DNA from: Gp6-AA40 sp963772955
Lineage (GTDB): Bacteria > Acidobacteriota > Vicinamibacteria > Vicinamibacterales > UBA2999
Assembly: GCA_963772955.1 (NCBI GenBank)
Contig: CAVYZF010000001.1
Location: 62,001 to 126,000, forward strand
Reading direction: 5' to 3'
DNA: 64,000 nucleotides
Positions 1-8,610 of the stretch are shown one piece after another. The first letter of the stretch is position 1. The number at the start of each line of letters is the position of its first letter. The notes under the pieces were generated by a model. The model ran no database searches and was not told where the DNA came from. It worked only from the letters and a program-made list of their open reading frames with translations. The position numbers and the translations under genes were made by a program.

Positions 1-1222
1 GCGCCGCTGGTTCAACGGCCGGCGGGCGAACGGCTTCAACCGGTTGCGCTTTCTCGCGCACCGCCGGGTCGTCGGCCACAATCTCGACGGGTTGTGTGAG
101 TGGTTGCGTCTCCGCAACCGAAGGTTGCACAACGGGAGCGGGCACCGGTTGGTTCGCCGCTTCCGTCGCATCTCCACGCAGCATGAAGTAAGCGAGTGCG
201 ACGACGCCAAACACCAGAACCGCAACTGCCGCCTCAGCCCACATCATGGCGGCTCGCTTTGGAGCCGCGGCAGGCGGGATGACAACGGTCGTAGCGGGTG
301 AGGCGACCACGGGCCGCGGTTGTGAGAGGTCGAGCGTGTCGGTCACGTTCGGCGCGGGCACGCTGTCTCTGCCCTCGGCCGCAAACGTCTTCGCGATGTC
401 CGCCATCGGCAGCGGCCCAGTCGCGCGCGACAACGCCTCGCGGAATTCTTCGGCGGACTGGAATCGATCGCTCTGCGTCTTCGCGAGCGCCTTCTGGACG
501 ATCGTCTCGCACCAGTCGGGAAGTCCTCCGCGATGCGCGCACAGCGGAATCGGCGTATCGCGAATCTGACGCTGCAGCATCCCGAGCGCCGTGTCGGCAG
601 CGAACGGAAGCGCGCCGCTCAACAAGCGGTAAAAGAGCACGCCGACGGAGTAGAGGTCCGAACGTCCATCGACTTCTTCGCCAAGGACCTGCTCTGGCGA
701 CATGTACGCCGGCGTTCCCATCAGACGGAAGTCAACGGTCTTCTGCTCGGCGCCGAGGACCCGGGCAATGCCAAAGTCCATGATCTTGATCGAGCCTTCG
801 TCAGTGACCATGACGTTGGCCGGCTTGACGTCGCGGTGGACGACGCCGCCGCGATGCGCGTGTTCGAGTGCGGACAGAATCTGATCGATGATGTAGGCCG
901 CACGCTCGGGTGCGATCGCACCGACGCGCTCCGACAGCTTGTCGAGCGACTCGCCGCGCACGAACTCCATGACCATGAGGAGATCGCCGTCTGCGCGGAA
1001 CAGCTCGTAGATGGTCGCGATCTGCGGGTGATTCAGGCGCGCAAGGATCGTCGCTTCCGCGCGGAAGCGCGACATGACCTCAGTGTTGGCGAGATCGGGG
1101 TTCAACGTCTTGACCGCGACGTCGCGCTGGAGCGTCTCGTCCACCGCCTTGTAGACGATACCCGCGCCACCTCGCCCGAGTTGGCCAACGATTCGGTACT
1201 TGCCGATAGTCCTGCCAATCAT
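1..1222 (-). CDS. Serine/threonine protein kinase, PknB-like (3' end outside window)
   Basis: The minus-strand frame is open from an ATG at 1222 to the left edge (407 codons, C-terminus missing). The N-terminal kinase domain shows a glycine loop (GRGGAGIVYKA), the VAVK lysine, the catalytic loop HRDVKPANVM, the DFGIA metal site and an MSPEQ activation-segment end. About 265 residues of kinase are followed by a linker, one membrane helix (AAVAVLVFGVVALAYFML) and a Pro/Val-rich segment. This is the layout of a bacterial membrane-anchored Hanks kinase that phosphorylates proteins on Ser/Thr. An AGGAG lies about 18 nt upstream inside a small hairpin. It is divergent from the lactonase-like gene. 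The kinase call is secure; its substrates and sensor domain are unknown. Confidence 0.93.
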   Translation of the reverse strand, partial: MIGRTIGKYRIVGQLGRGGAGIVYKAVDETLQRDVAVKTLNPDLANTEVMSRFRAEATILARLNHPQIATIYELFRADGDLLMVMEFVRGESLDKLSERVGAIAPERAAYIIDQILSALEHAHRGGVVHRDVKPANVMVTDEGSIKIMDFGIARVLGAEQKTVDFRLMGTPAYMSPEQVLGEEVDGRSDLYSVGVLFYRLLSGALPFAADTALGMLQRQIRDTPIPLCAHRGGLPDWCETIVQKALAKTQSDRFQSAEEFREALSRATGPLPMADIAKTFAAEGRDSVPAPNVTDTLDLSQPRPVVASPATTVVIPPAAAPKRAAMMWAEAAVAVLVFGVVALAYFMLRGDATEAANQPVPAPVVQPSVAETQPLTQPVEIVADDPAVREKAQPVEAVRPPAVEPAA

Positions 1223-1228
1223 CAGATC

Positions 1229-1245
1229 AGGAGCCTCTAGCTCCT
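1229..1245 (-). promoter_or_regulatory. Small hairpin covering the AGGAG upstream of the kinase
   Basis: A perfect 6-bp inverted repeat (AGGAGC, 5-nt loop, GCTCCT) lies 6 to 22 nt upstream of the kinase ATG. The only good Shine-Dalgarno-like AGGAG is in one arm. It could mask ribosome binding or be chance. The arms are seen; a function is inferred. Confidence 0.3.
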
Positions 1246-1301
1246 TTCGGACCGACCCATAACAGGGAATAGGAGCGATAATCCCGGCTGCCCGAGCTGA
1301 C

Positions 1302-2294
1302 ATGAAAGTGCATGCTTCGTCGATCGCCGCCCTGCTCCTGTTTCTTCTGACCGCCTCCACCGGCGCTCAACGCGGTGCAGGGCAAGGCGCGCGAGATGTC
1401 ACTGTCACAGCGATTCCCAGCGTCGTCGCGGCCGCCGCGGCGTGGCGGGTCGCGTGGCAAGGTACTGACAACGCCGATGGACTCGTGGGCACGGCGGATG
1501 GTGGAGTGCTCTTCGCGCAGGAACAGCCGCGACGAATCAGCAAGCTCGATGTCATGGATGGTGTGTCGGTCTTCCTCACCAACACCCACGGCGTCGGGTC
1601 GATCGGCATCGACTCGAAGGGACGCATCGTCGGGGTCGAACGTACATGCACCGATCCAGGCGGACGCCCGGAGCAGTGCACAGAGCCCACGGCTATAAGT
1701 GTGCTGACGCCAACACGTGCGGTCCGCGCCGATCGTTTCGAGGGCAAGCCCCTCGGACGCCTCAACGATCTTGTCGTCGATGCAAAGGGTGGCGTCTACT
1801 TCACTGGCGGCGGCGCGTACTACGTGGGGCCAAATGGCGGCGTGAAGAACCTCGGCGACGATCTTCGCACCAACGGCGTGATTCTCAGTCGCGACGAGAC
1901 GATCGTCTACGTCACCAATGGCAACACGATCGTGGCGTTCGACATCCTCCCGGACGGCGGCGTGGCCAACCGGCGCAACTTCGCGACCCTCGAAGCCGGC
2001 GGCAACGGTGATGGCATGGCGATCGACAACGAGGGCCGGTTGTATGTCACGTCAGCGCCAGGTGTGCAGGTGCTCAGCCCTGAAGGCACGTATCTCGGCC
2101 TGATCCCGACGCCTCGCCCGGCCATCAGCGTGACGTTCTCTGGTCCTGGGAAGCGAACGCTCTACATCGTTGGCAGCGGCGCGCTCGGACTGGATGGACA
2201 GGAGTTCAAGACGCCGGACGGTGTGAGGAACAACGCGAAGACGATCTACCGGCTTCCGATGATCGCCGCAGGTTTCAGCGGGAGAGCGAAGTAG
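1302..2294 (+). CDS. Secreted SMP-30/gluconolactonase-like beta-propeller protein
   Basis: The 330-aa product begins with a signal peptide (about residues 1-23, ending STGAQ). The rest has repeated beta-propeller strands such as GLVGTADGGVLFA, GRLNDLVVDAKGGVYFT and DGMAIDNEGRLYV. These match the SMP-30/gluconolactonase/LRE family, which hydrolyses sugar lactones using a divalent metal. The RLNDLVVD stretch fits the N-D metal-binding strand of that family. Length is normal. It probably acts in the periplasm. It is divergent from the kinase and converges on the pirin gene, one base from its stop. The exact substrate is not readable. Confidence 0.82.
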   Translation: MKVHASSIAALLLFLLTASTGAQRGAGQGARDVTVTAIPSVVAAAAAWRVAWQGTDNADGLVGTADGGVLFAQEQPRRISKLDVMDGVSVFLTNTHGVGSIGIDSKGRIVGVERTCTDPGGRPEQCTEPTAISVLTPTRAVRADRFEGKPLGRLNDLVVDAKGGVYFTGGGAYYVGPNGGVKNLGDDLRTNGVILSRDETIVYVTNGNTIVAFDILPDGGVANRRNFATLEAGGNGDGMAIDNEGRLYVTSAPGVQVLSPEGTYLGLIPTPRPAISVTFSGPGKRTLYIVGSGALGLDGQEFKTPDGVRNNAKTIYRLPMIAAGFSGRAK

Positions 2295-2295
2295 A

Positions 2296-3240
2296 TCAAC
2301 TCACGGGATTCGGGCGTGCGAGCCGGACCAGCTCCGGTGCATGAAGCCGCTGGCCCTTGTACGCCGTGACGGCGCCGAATCGCCGCCCATTCTCCCAGTC
2401 CTCGCGCGCGTCGCGGATCTCCTCCGGCGTTCGCGCCACGAAGTTCCACCACATGAGAATGGTTTCCGGGAACGGCGGACCGCCAATCAGCAACAGACGC
2501 GCTCCATTCTGACTGGCGAAGGACGCGTCGGCCCGTTGCATACCCAGGTAGTAGAGCACGCGCTCACGAAGCTGCTGGCCGTCGAGCGAACAGTCGCCGG
2601 AGAGAACGAGCGCGGCGTACTCGAAGTCGGGCCGCAGTGAGATCTCGAGCGTCCCGCCTCGATGCACCTGCAGATCGCCGCCGGTCAACTCGGAGACGTG
2701 ATGGGCGGGTGACGTCGCACCAGCGAGCTCGCCAGAAAACACGCGCACGATTCCCCCGGTCGGCTCGAGCACGGGCGCGAGCGCCACGTGCTGAAACGAT
2801 GGAGCGTCGTGCCGATCGCGCTCCGGCAACGCGGTCCAGAGTTGCACGCCGTTGAGCCGTCCTGTGTTGTCGGACGGCGTGCGCTCGGCGTGAGCAATCG
2901 CGTGCCCGGACGTCATGACGTTCACACCACCGGGGCGAAGCACCGCCTCTTCGCCAAGGCTGTCGTCGTGTACGACTTCGCCCTCGAGCAGCCACGTCAC
3001 CGTCTGCAGCCCCATGTGGGGATGCGGCGCCACATCCATCGGCATGCCCCCGGTGAACGACAGCGGGCCGAATCGATCGAGGAAGCACCACGGGCCGATC
3101 ATCCGGCGCCCCTTCACCGGCAGCGCCCGCGAGATGCGAAGCGTGCCAAGCGCGATCTCGTAGTTTGCGTACTCATCGAGCCGCCGTTCCGTCGCGCCCA
3201 GTGCGATCAGTGATTCCGCCGCGACCGCTGGCTTGGTCAT
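2296..3240 (-). CDS. Pirin family protein
   Basis: The 314-aa protein has two cupin-like halves. The pirin signature is in the N-terminal half: FLDRFGP, then PHPHMGLQTVTW, then EGEVVHDDSLG, a metal site with two His and a later Glu/His. MTSGHAIAHAE matches the conserved pirin segment after it. Some pirins are quercetin 2,3-dioxygenases and others are regulators, so the biochemical role is open. It has no signal peptide and should be cytoplasmic. It is convergent with the lactonase gene and divergent from the 3.3-kb gene. Confidence 0.9.
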   Translation of the reverse strand: MTKPAVAAESLIALGATERRLDEYANYEIALGTLRISRALPVKGRRMIGPWCFLDRFGPLSFTGGMPMDVAPHPHMGLQTVTWLLEGEVVHDDSLGEEAVLRPGGVNVMTSGHAIAHAERTPSDNTGRLNGVQLWTALPERDRHDAPSFQHVALAPVLEPTGGIVRVFSGELAGATSPAHHVSELTGGDLQVHRGGTLEISLRPDFEYAALVLSGDCSLDGQQLRERVLYYLGMQRADASFASQNGARLLLIGGPPFPETILMWWNFVARTPEEIRDAREDWENGRRFGAVTAYKGQRLHAPELVRLARPNPVS

Positions 3241-3267
3241 GAGGACAGTCTAGATCGCTCGCCGCAT

Positions 3268-3273
3268 TACAAT
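3268..3273 (+). promoter_or_regulatory. Candidate -10 box (TACAAT) just before an ATG
   Basis: TACAAT ends 5 nt before the ATG at 3279, so transcription would start at or next to that ATG, as in a leaderless mRNA. No Shine-Dalgarno sequence is present. The ATG opens a good signal peptide that is out of frame with the following gene. No convincing -35 box was found. Confidence 0.35.
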
Positions 3274-3343
3274 GCGACATGCTCTTGCGTAACCAGAAAG
3301 CGACACTCGCCGCAGTCCTCATCCTCTCGGCGGCGTTCATGTC

Positions 3344-4882
3344 GTGCTCGCGCTCGTCTTCGCCCTCGTCTCGTCCTCGTCCTCGAACGCGGCCATCCCG
3401 CGGGCCGCGGACGGCAAACCCGACCTCTCGGGCATCTGGCAGGTCCGCAACAGCGCCGCGGCTGACCTCGAAGACCACGTCGCGCGTTTCGAGATGCCTG
3501 CCGGCAAAGGCGTCGTGCAGGGCGGACCGATTCCCTACCAGGACTGGGCGGCGAAGAAGAAGATCGAGAACGCGAAGAATCGCCAGACACTTGATCCGCT
3601 CGAGAACTGTTACCTGCCGGGCGTGCCGCGGATCATGTACATGGAGTTCCCGTTCCAGATCTTCCAGACGCCCGATCACGTCGCGATGACGTTCGAGTGG
3701 TCGCAGGTCCATCGGACGATCTACACGAATGGCGCTCCCGCCCTCGAAGGGATCGACTTCTGGATGGGCGACTCACGCGGGCGGTGGGAGGGCGACACGC
3801 TGGTCGTTGACGTCAGGGACCACAACGACCGCACCTGGTTCGACAAGTCTGGCAACTTCCACAGCGCGGATCTGCATGTCGTCGAGCGCTACACGCTGAA
3901 GGACGCGAACACCATCACATACGAGGCGACGATCGAGGATCCGAAGACCTTCACGCGGGCGTGGACGATCAGCATGCCGCTCCATCGACAGACCGACGCC
4001 GAGCGCATCTTCGAGTATCAGTGTCAGGCCGAGAAAGAAGAGGCCAGCGGCGCATTCGAGCCGGACACGAAGACCTGGTATCCGGGGCCGTCTGTGCCGG
4101 TGCAGACGCCGCCCGAGTGGAAGGACGTTGAGACCGTCTGGAAGGCACCCGGGAACAAGGGCGAGATCAAGCGACTCGCAGACGGCACACCTGACCTGCA
4201 GGGCTACTTCATGTCTGATGGCGGCGGCGCGAACTACGGTCTCGGCAAGCACGAACAGGACTTCCTCACGCCTGGCGGCCGCGGCGTGATCGTCGATCCG
4301 CCCGACGGCCTTCTGCCGATGCAGCCCTGGGCCAAAGCCGAAAACGAGAGTCGTAAGCTGCCCGAGCGTGGCTACGACGATCCAACCGCGCACTGCTTCG
4401 TCGCCGGCGTACCGCGCTCGATGTACGTGCCGTCGCCGTTACAGATTCTCCAGCCGCCCGGCTACGTCGTCATCCTGCACGAGCGCATGTCATGGCGAAC
4501 GATTCCACTCGATGGCCGTGCCCACCTCCCCGATCATATGCGCCTGTGGCAGGGCGACTCGATTGGCAAGTGGGAAGGCGATACGCTCGTCATCGAGACG
4601 ACGAACCTGAATGGAAAGGCGTGGTTGAACGAGGTCGGCGAAATACAAAGCCACGCTGCACGCGTCGTAGAACGGCTGACGCCGATAAGTGCCGATACGA
4701 TCCAGTACGAGGCGAGGGTTTCTGATCCGCTCGTCTACACACGCCCCTGGACGATCTCCTTCCCGATCAACCGGCAGAAGGACGAGCTCCTCGAAGTGGC
4801 GTGTCACGAAGACAATCAGGATCTGCAACACTTGAAAGACATCCGTGACGAGGCGCGCGCGAAGGCGCGCGGCAGTAACTAA
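3344..4882 (+). CDS. Secreted protein with a tandemly duplicated domain, function unknown
   Basis: I do not recognise a named family. Two similar halves follow a short secretion signal. Each starts like ADGKPDLSG or ADGTPDLQG, then has a Cys-Gly-Val-Pro-Arg block (ENCYLPGVPR; AHCFVAGVPR), a WEGDTLV block and a late Cys (EYQCQ; EVACH). A stop at 3290-3292 in this frame leaves GTG 3344 as the practical start, but that gives a poor signal peptide without a basic n-region. A better one (MLLRNQKATLAAVLILSAAF) starts at ATG 3279 in another frame, right after a -10 box. A one-base deletion or two-base insertion near 3330-3350 is therefore likely. The DUF6152 gene follows 40 nt downstream. Confidence 0.7.
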   Translation: MLALVFALVSSSSSNAAIPRAADGKPDLSGIWQVRNSAAADLEDHVARFEMPAGKGVVQGGPIPYQDWAAKKKIENAKNRQTLDPLENCYLPGVPRIMYMEFPFQIFQTPDHVAMTFEWSQVHRTIYTNGAPALEGIDFWMGDSRGRWEGDTLVVDVRDHNDRTWFDKSGNFHSADLHVVERYTLKDANTITYEATIEDPKTFTRAWTISMPLHRQTDAERIFEYQCQAEKEEASGAFEPDTKTWYPGPSVPVQTPPEWKDVETVWKAPGNKGEIKRLADGTPDLQGYFMSDGGGANYGLGKHEQDFLTPGGRGVIVDPPDGLLPMQPWAKAENESRKLPERGYDDPTAHCFVAGVPRSMYVPSPLQILQPPGYVVILHERMSWRTIPLDGRAHLPDHMRLWQGDSIGKWEGDTLVIETTNLNGKAWLNEVGEIQSHAARVVERLTPISADTIQYEARVSDPLVYTRPWTISFPINRQKDELLEVACHEDNQDLQHLKDIRDEARAKARGSN

Positions 4883-4922
4883 TCGTGGTGTCCGGCGCGG
4901 GCCGGACCGGAGGCAGGTTTCG

Positions 4923-5330
4923 ATGACGTCATACCGGCTGGCAATTCTTCTCGCGATTCTGGGGTGGGCCGTCGTGCCCGTCGCCGCGCATCACTCATTC
5001 TCGGCGGAGTACGACTTCAACAAGCCGCTCAAGCTCAAAGGCAAGGTCACGGAGATGAAGTGGGCGAATCCCCACGCGTGGATCTACATCGAGGTGGTCG
5101 GCAAGAGCGGCAAGGTCGAGAAGTGGGCGTGGGAGACCGGCGGCGCCAACGCACTCTATCGGCGAGGGTGGCGGAAGGAAGATCTGGTGGCCGGCACCGT
5201 CCTCGTCATCGACGGTTATCAGGCTCGCAACGGATCGAACACCGCCAACGCGACCAGCATCACCTTCGAGAACGGCAAGCGGCTCTTCGCGGCGTCGTCG
5301 TCCCAGGGTGGCGCGAGCAGTCCTAAATAA
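4923..5330 (+). CDS. DUF6152 family secreted protein
   Basis: The 135-aa product has a signal peptide (MTSYRLAILLAILGWAVVPV, cleaved near AAHHS). The mature start HHSFSAEYDF is followed by KGKVTEMKWANPHAWIYIEV, the hallmark of DUF6152. A GGAGG lies about 9 nt before ATG 4923, which fixes the start. It follows the duplicated-domain gene on the same strand and probably forms an operon with it. No function is established for the family; a small periplasmic binding fold is likely. Confidence 0.8.
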   Translation: MTSYRLAILLAILGWAVVPVAAHHSFSAEYDFNKPLKLKGKVTEMKWANPHAWIYIEVVGKSGKVEKWAWETGGANALYRRGWRKEDLVAGTVLVIDGYQARNGSNTANATSITFENGKRLFAASSSQGGASSPK

Positions 5331-5334
5331 CAAA

Positions 5335-5391
5335 GGCGGGTCTGAAGACCCGCCTCTACCTGCCTCGTGGCGGCGGGCCTTCAGGCCCGCC
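5335..5391. repeat. Two-hairpin intergenic repeat, copy 1
   Basis: Two 20-nt palindromes lie between convergent genes. The first (5335-5354) has arms GGCGGGTCT and AGACCCGCC around GA. The second (5372-5391) has arms GGCGGGCCT and AGGCCCGCC around TC. A 17-nt spacer separates them. The same pair occurs in opposite orientation at 33072-33119. It resembles a REP/BIME-like element and could act as a bidirectional terminator. Confidence 0.75.
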
Positions 5392-5403
5392 GACCGCAGA
5401 CAA

Positions 5404-6702
5404 CTACTTCCCCGTATACATCACGCGCCAGATCTTTCCCTTCTGGCTCTCGCTGATATAGAGCGAGCCATCCGGCGCCTGCGCGACACCATCTGGCCGC
5501 GCGACGGCGTCGTTCGGCTGCATCAGTTCCGCTTTTCCGGTGAAGCCATCCGCAAAGACTTCGAAGTTACCGGTCGCCTTTCCCCCGGCCATCGGCTGGA
5601 ACGTCACGTTGTAGCCGGCCTGCGGAAGCGGCGAGCGATTCCAGGAGCCATGGAACGCGATGAACGCACCGCCGCGATACTTCGCCGGGAACTGCGAGCC
5701 CGTGTAGAACTTGATGTCGACCGGTGCCCAGTGCGCCGGGAACGCTGCCACTGGCGAGGTAAATTTCGCGCAGCGCGCGCCGTCCTTGCCATCACCACCG
5801 TACTCAGGGTTCGCGACGAAGCGCTTCATCGGGTAGTCGTAGAAGCAGTACGGCCAGCCGAAATCCGATCCCTGCACCGCGCGATAGAGCGGCTCCGCCG
5901 GTCGCTCGGCGTTGTCCTTCGCCGTGAACTTCTCCGGCCAGAACACATCGAGTTGATCGCGGTTGTGCATGGCGATGTAGAGCGCGCCTTCATGCCACGT
6001 GATGGCCGGCATCTGACGCAGCCCGGTGGCGAAGCGCGCGCCTCCAGCATCCTGCGTCTGACCTGGCTTGTTCTCGTCGAACTTCCAGATCCCCGCGTGC
6101 TTCTCGAGCAGCGGGCACGGCTCTACGCCTTTCACGCCCGGACGACGATCCGGGTCCTGGCAGGCATTCGACGGCGCACCGACGTTGATGTAGAGCGAGC
6201 CGTTCCCATCGAAGGCGATGCCCTTGTCCTGATGCTGAGTCTCCGTGGGCAACCCGGTCACGATGGTCTCGGCCGTACCGGTCGGCTTCAGCGCCCCGTT
6301 CGTCATCCGCAGACGCTCGACCGTGAGCGGGTGCGCGAGATAGACATAGCCATTGCGAAGAGCGATGCCTGTCGTGCTCCCACTTCCGAAGGGCTCCTTC
6401 ACCTCGAAGCGTCCATCGCCGTTCGCGTCACGCAATGCGACCGCGCCACCACCGGTCTGCGGAGCACCGCGACCGCCACCCGTCTGCAGCGCGACATAGA
6501 GGTCGCCGTTGGGCGCAACCGCCATGTGCCGCGCGACGCCAAGGTTGTCGGCGACGACCAGTGCACAGAAGCCCATGGGAAGCTTGAGGCCACCGTTATC
6601 TGGATCGCACATCGGTTTGGCCTGCGCGTGCACGAGCACGAGCCCAAGCACACCGAACACGAGAGTGAGGCCGGCAACGCCGGACCGCTTGGCGAAAGTC
6701 AT
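5404..6702 (-). CDS. PQQ-dependent sugar (sorbosone-type) dehydrogenase-like protein
   Basis: ATG 6702 is chosen because AGGAGAG lies 9 nt upstream. The 432-aa product has a signal peptide to about residue 26. It shows the six-blade beta-propeller of soluble glucose/sorbosone dehydrogenases: HMAVAPNGDLYVALQ, GIAFDGNGSLYINVG, FATGLRQMPAITWH, GSDFGWPYCFYD and FIAFHGSWNRSP. Family members oxidise sugars in the periplasm with PQQ as cofactor. PQQ binding is inferred, and I saw no pqq genes nearby. It is convergent with the DUF6152 gene across the two-hairpin repeat. Confidence 0.83.
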   Translation of the reverse strand: MTFAKRSGVAGLTLVFGVLGLVLVHAQAKPMCDPDNGGLKLPMGFCALVVADNLGVARHMAVAPNGDLYVALQTGGGRGAPQTGGGAVALRDANGDGRFEVKEPFGSGSTTGIALRNGYVYLAHPLTVERLRMTNGALKPTGTAETIVTGLPTETQHQDKGIAFDGNGSLYINVGAPSNACQDPDRRPGVKGVEPCPLLEKHAGIWKFDENKPGQTQDAGGARFATGLRQMPAITWHEGALYIAMHNRDQLDVFWPEKFTAKDNAERPAEPLYRAVQGSDFGWPYCFYDYPMKRFVANPEYGGDGKDGARCAKFTSPVAAFPAHWAPVDIKFYTGSQFPAKYRGGAFIAFHGSWNRSPLPQAGYNVTFQPMAGGKATGNFEVFADGFTGKAELMQPNDAVARPDGVAQAPDGSLYISESQKGKIWRVMYTGK

Positions 6703-6797
6703 CACGAATCTCTCCTGAAGCTGACGAGCGCTATCTTGTCCTCTCCCGGTAGACCTTGGCAATCTCGCGAGACGGTATGGCATAGTGACGTGCACCC

Positions 6798-7775
6798 GTG
6801 GCCGTAGACGTCACTCCCCGCCAACTCGGATCGACCGCCGCTACCGCGTGGAGTATCGTGCGCGGCGCCGCCGCCCTCGCGGAACCGCTCCACGAGACCG
6901 GCCGGCCGCTCACGTTCGGCCTCGACCTGCATTCCGAACTGCGACCAACCAAGCCTGAAGATCCCGAGGCTGTTCTCTCGTGGTTACCGGGCTCGGGATG
7001 GCGCTCGCTGCTCGCACTGAGCGATGCGCGAACAGAGCTGCTGAACCTGTACTTGCCGATCTGTTCCGCGACGTCGGGCCGCCCAATGACGATCGGCCAC
7101 CTGGGACAGAGCCTGGACGGGTTCATCGCGACGCCGTCCGGCGACTCGCAGTTCGTGACGGGCGACGACAACATCGTCCACCTTCACCGCATGCGCGCGC
7201 TCTCGGACGCTGTCGTCGTCGGCGCGGGAACCGTCGCCTTCGACAATCCACAGCTGACCGTGCGCCACGTCACTGGTCCCAACCCGCTCCGAGTCGTGTT
7301 CGATCCCGGACGCGGGCTGGCGAACACCTATCGCGTCTTCACGGACGACACCGGGCCGACGCTCTACATTTGTTCGCGCACGCTCGTCGGACCGGGCGAA
7401 ACGCACCTCGGCTCCGCAACGATCGTCGGAGTCGATTGCGACGATGCGAGCGGCGGCGTTGCCGCAGCACTGCGACTGCTTCACGCCCGCGGCTGCTTCC
7501 GCATTTTCGTCGAAGGTGGCGGCGTGACTGTCTCGGCATTCCTGCAAGCCAACCTGCTCGATCGGCTTCAGATTGCGATCGCTCCGGTGATCATCGGAGA
7601 GGGCCGCCCGGCGATTCGCCTGGCGCCGCACGCACGTCTCAGCGACTGCCGGCGCCCGCGTTATCGCGTGTTCAGGATGGGGGGCGACGTGCTGTTCGAT
7701 TGCGACCTGCGCGCCGATGCCGAGCCGTCCGATGGGAACGATGCCGATGTCCCGCCTGTGAATCAGGTCATCTAG
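6798..7775 (+). CDS. RibD C-terminal / dihydrofolate-reductase-fold reductase
   Basis: The 325-aa product starts at GTG 6798. Residues from about 97 form a RibD_C domain: MTIGHLGQSLDGFIATPSGD, VVVGAGTVAFDNPQLTVR, the substrate segment NPLRVVFDPGRG, IFVEGGG and the late PVIIGEGRPAI. The family reduces aminopyrimidines with NADPH in riboflavin-type pathways. The N-terminal 95 residues are not a RibD deaminase and I do not recognise them. Its end overlaps the convergent methyltransferase gene by 8 nt. The QueD/PTPS-like and glycosyltransferase genes next to it suggest a specialised pterin or deazapurine-like pathway rather than riboflavin synthesis. Confidence 0.85.
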   Translation: MAVDVTPRQLGSTAATAWSIVRGAAALAEPLHETGRPLTFGLDLHSELRPTKPEDPEAVLSWLPGSGWRSLLALSDARTELLNLYLPICSATSGRPMTIGHLGQSLDGFIATPSGDSQFVTGDDNIVHLHRMRALSDAVVVGAGTVAFDNPQLTVRHVTGPNPLRVVFDPGRGLANTYRVFTDDTGPTLYICSRTLVGPGETHLGSATIVGVDCDDASGGVAAALRLLHARGCFRIFVEGGGVTVSAFLQANLLDRLQIAIAPVIIGEGRPAIRLAPHARLSDCRRPRYRVFRMGGDVLFDCDLRADAEPSDGNDADVPPVNQVI

Positions 7776-8610
7776 ATCGAAAGACGTTCAGCTCGTATCG
7801 AATCCAGCCCTTCGTCAGGCACGTCTGGAGCGCGTCGCCACCGATGACGTAGTCGTAGCGATCCCCCGCGTACGGTAACCACTTGAGCAAGGCGACGCTC
7901 ACGGCAATCGCGCGATCCCGCGGGCGACCGAGATCGAGCATCGACGTCAGGTCCACGCTCGATTCGTGGTCGAATCCCGCAGACCTTGCCATCGCACTCA
8001 TGTCGTCGCGAGTGAGCAGCGTGTTGATGTGCCACCCGCGAGTGAATTCCTCAACCGTGCGCTCAGCCACCGGCACGGACTCGCCTGCCCTGATGTCGTC
8101 GCAGATGACGAGGCGACCGCCTGGTTTCAGCACGCGGTGACTCTGCTCGAAAAAACGTTCTGGCGCCGGCCCGTGCACGAACGACTCGATGGCGTATGCG
8201 AGGTCCGCGGACTTTATCGTCGGCGGGAGGTTGGTGTAGTCACCCTCGAAACACTCGACTCGTTCTGACAGACCCGCTTCCGCGATGAACTGTCCGGCCA
8301 TCACGGCCTGCGCGTGACTCAGCGTGACGCCGGTGCCACGGATCGGCAACCGTTCAGCGAGATAACAGAGACTCGCGCCCACGCCACATCCAAGGTCGAC
8401 AACGTGTGCGGCCGAGAGCGGCGTGTCGCCCTGACCCACGAGCGCGGCGATCTGGTCGTCGACGTAATGGAACGCCTGTTCCAGTGTCTGTACGTCAGGG
8501 CCCCAGACAGCGCGATGAATCGACGCACGACCCTGTCCGAAGCGGACGAACGACGCCGTGTGTCGATCGTAGTAACGCTTGATGTCTGCGGAATCGAATC
8601 GTGGGGTCAC
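7768..8610 (-). CDS. Class I SAM-dependent methyltransferase (second of a pair)
   Basis: The product is about 280 aa, starting at GTG 8610, which overlaps the preceding TGA (GTGA) and so suggests translational coupling. Motif I is VVDLGCGVGASLCYLAERLP. The GVTLSHAQAVMA segment, DLAYAIESFVHGP and HRVLKPGGRLVICDD follow, as in small-molecule C/O-methyltransferases. It is the last gene of a five-gene minus-strand run. An upstream extension of the frame exists but overlaps the preceding gene and looks like shadow sequence. The substrate is unknown; a pathway intermediate is inferred. Confidence 0.85.
   Translation of the reverse strand: MTPRFDSADIKRYYDRHTASFVRFGQGRASIHRAVWGPDVQTLEQAFHYVDDQIAALVGQGDTPLSAAHVVDLGCGVGASLCYLAERLPIRGTGVTLSHAQAVMAGQFIAEAGLSERVECFEGDYTNLPPTIKSADLAYAIESFVHGPAPERFFEQSHRVLKPGGRLVICDDIRAGESVPVAERTVEEFTRGWHINTLLTRDDMSAMARSAGFDHESSVDLTSMLDLGRPRDRAIAVSVALLKWLPYAGDRYDYVIGGDALQTCLTKGWIRYELNVFRSR

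Noticed and set aside
533..1240. Plus-strand open frame over the kinase
   Set aside because: The minus strand holds every kinase motif in order.
5335..5391. Start of a CRISPR array
   Set aside because: Only two different palindromes, no regular spacers and no cas genes.
5308..6807. Plus-strand open frame (499 codons) over the sugar dehydrogenase
   Set aside because: The minus strand has a signal peptide, ribosome site and clear propeller motifs; the plus frame is Arg-rich noise.
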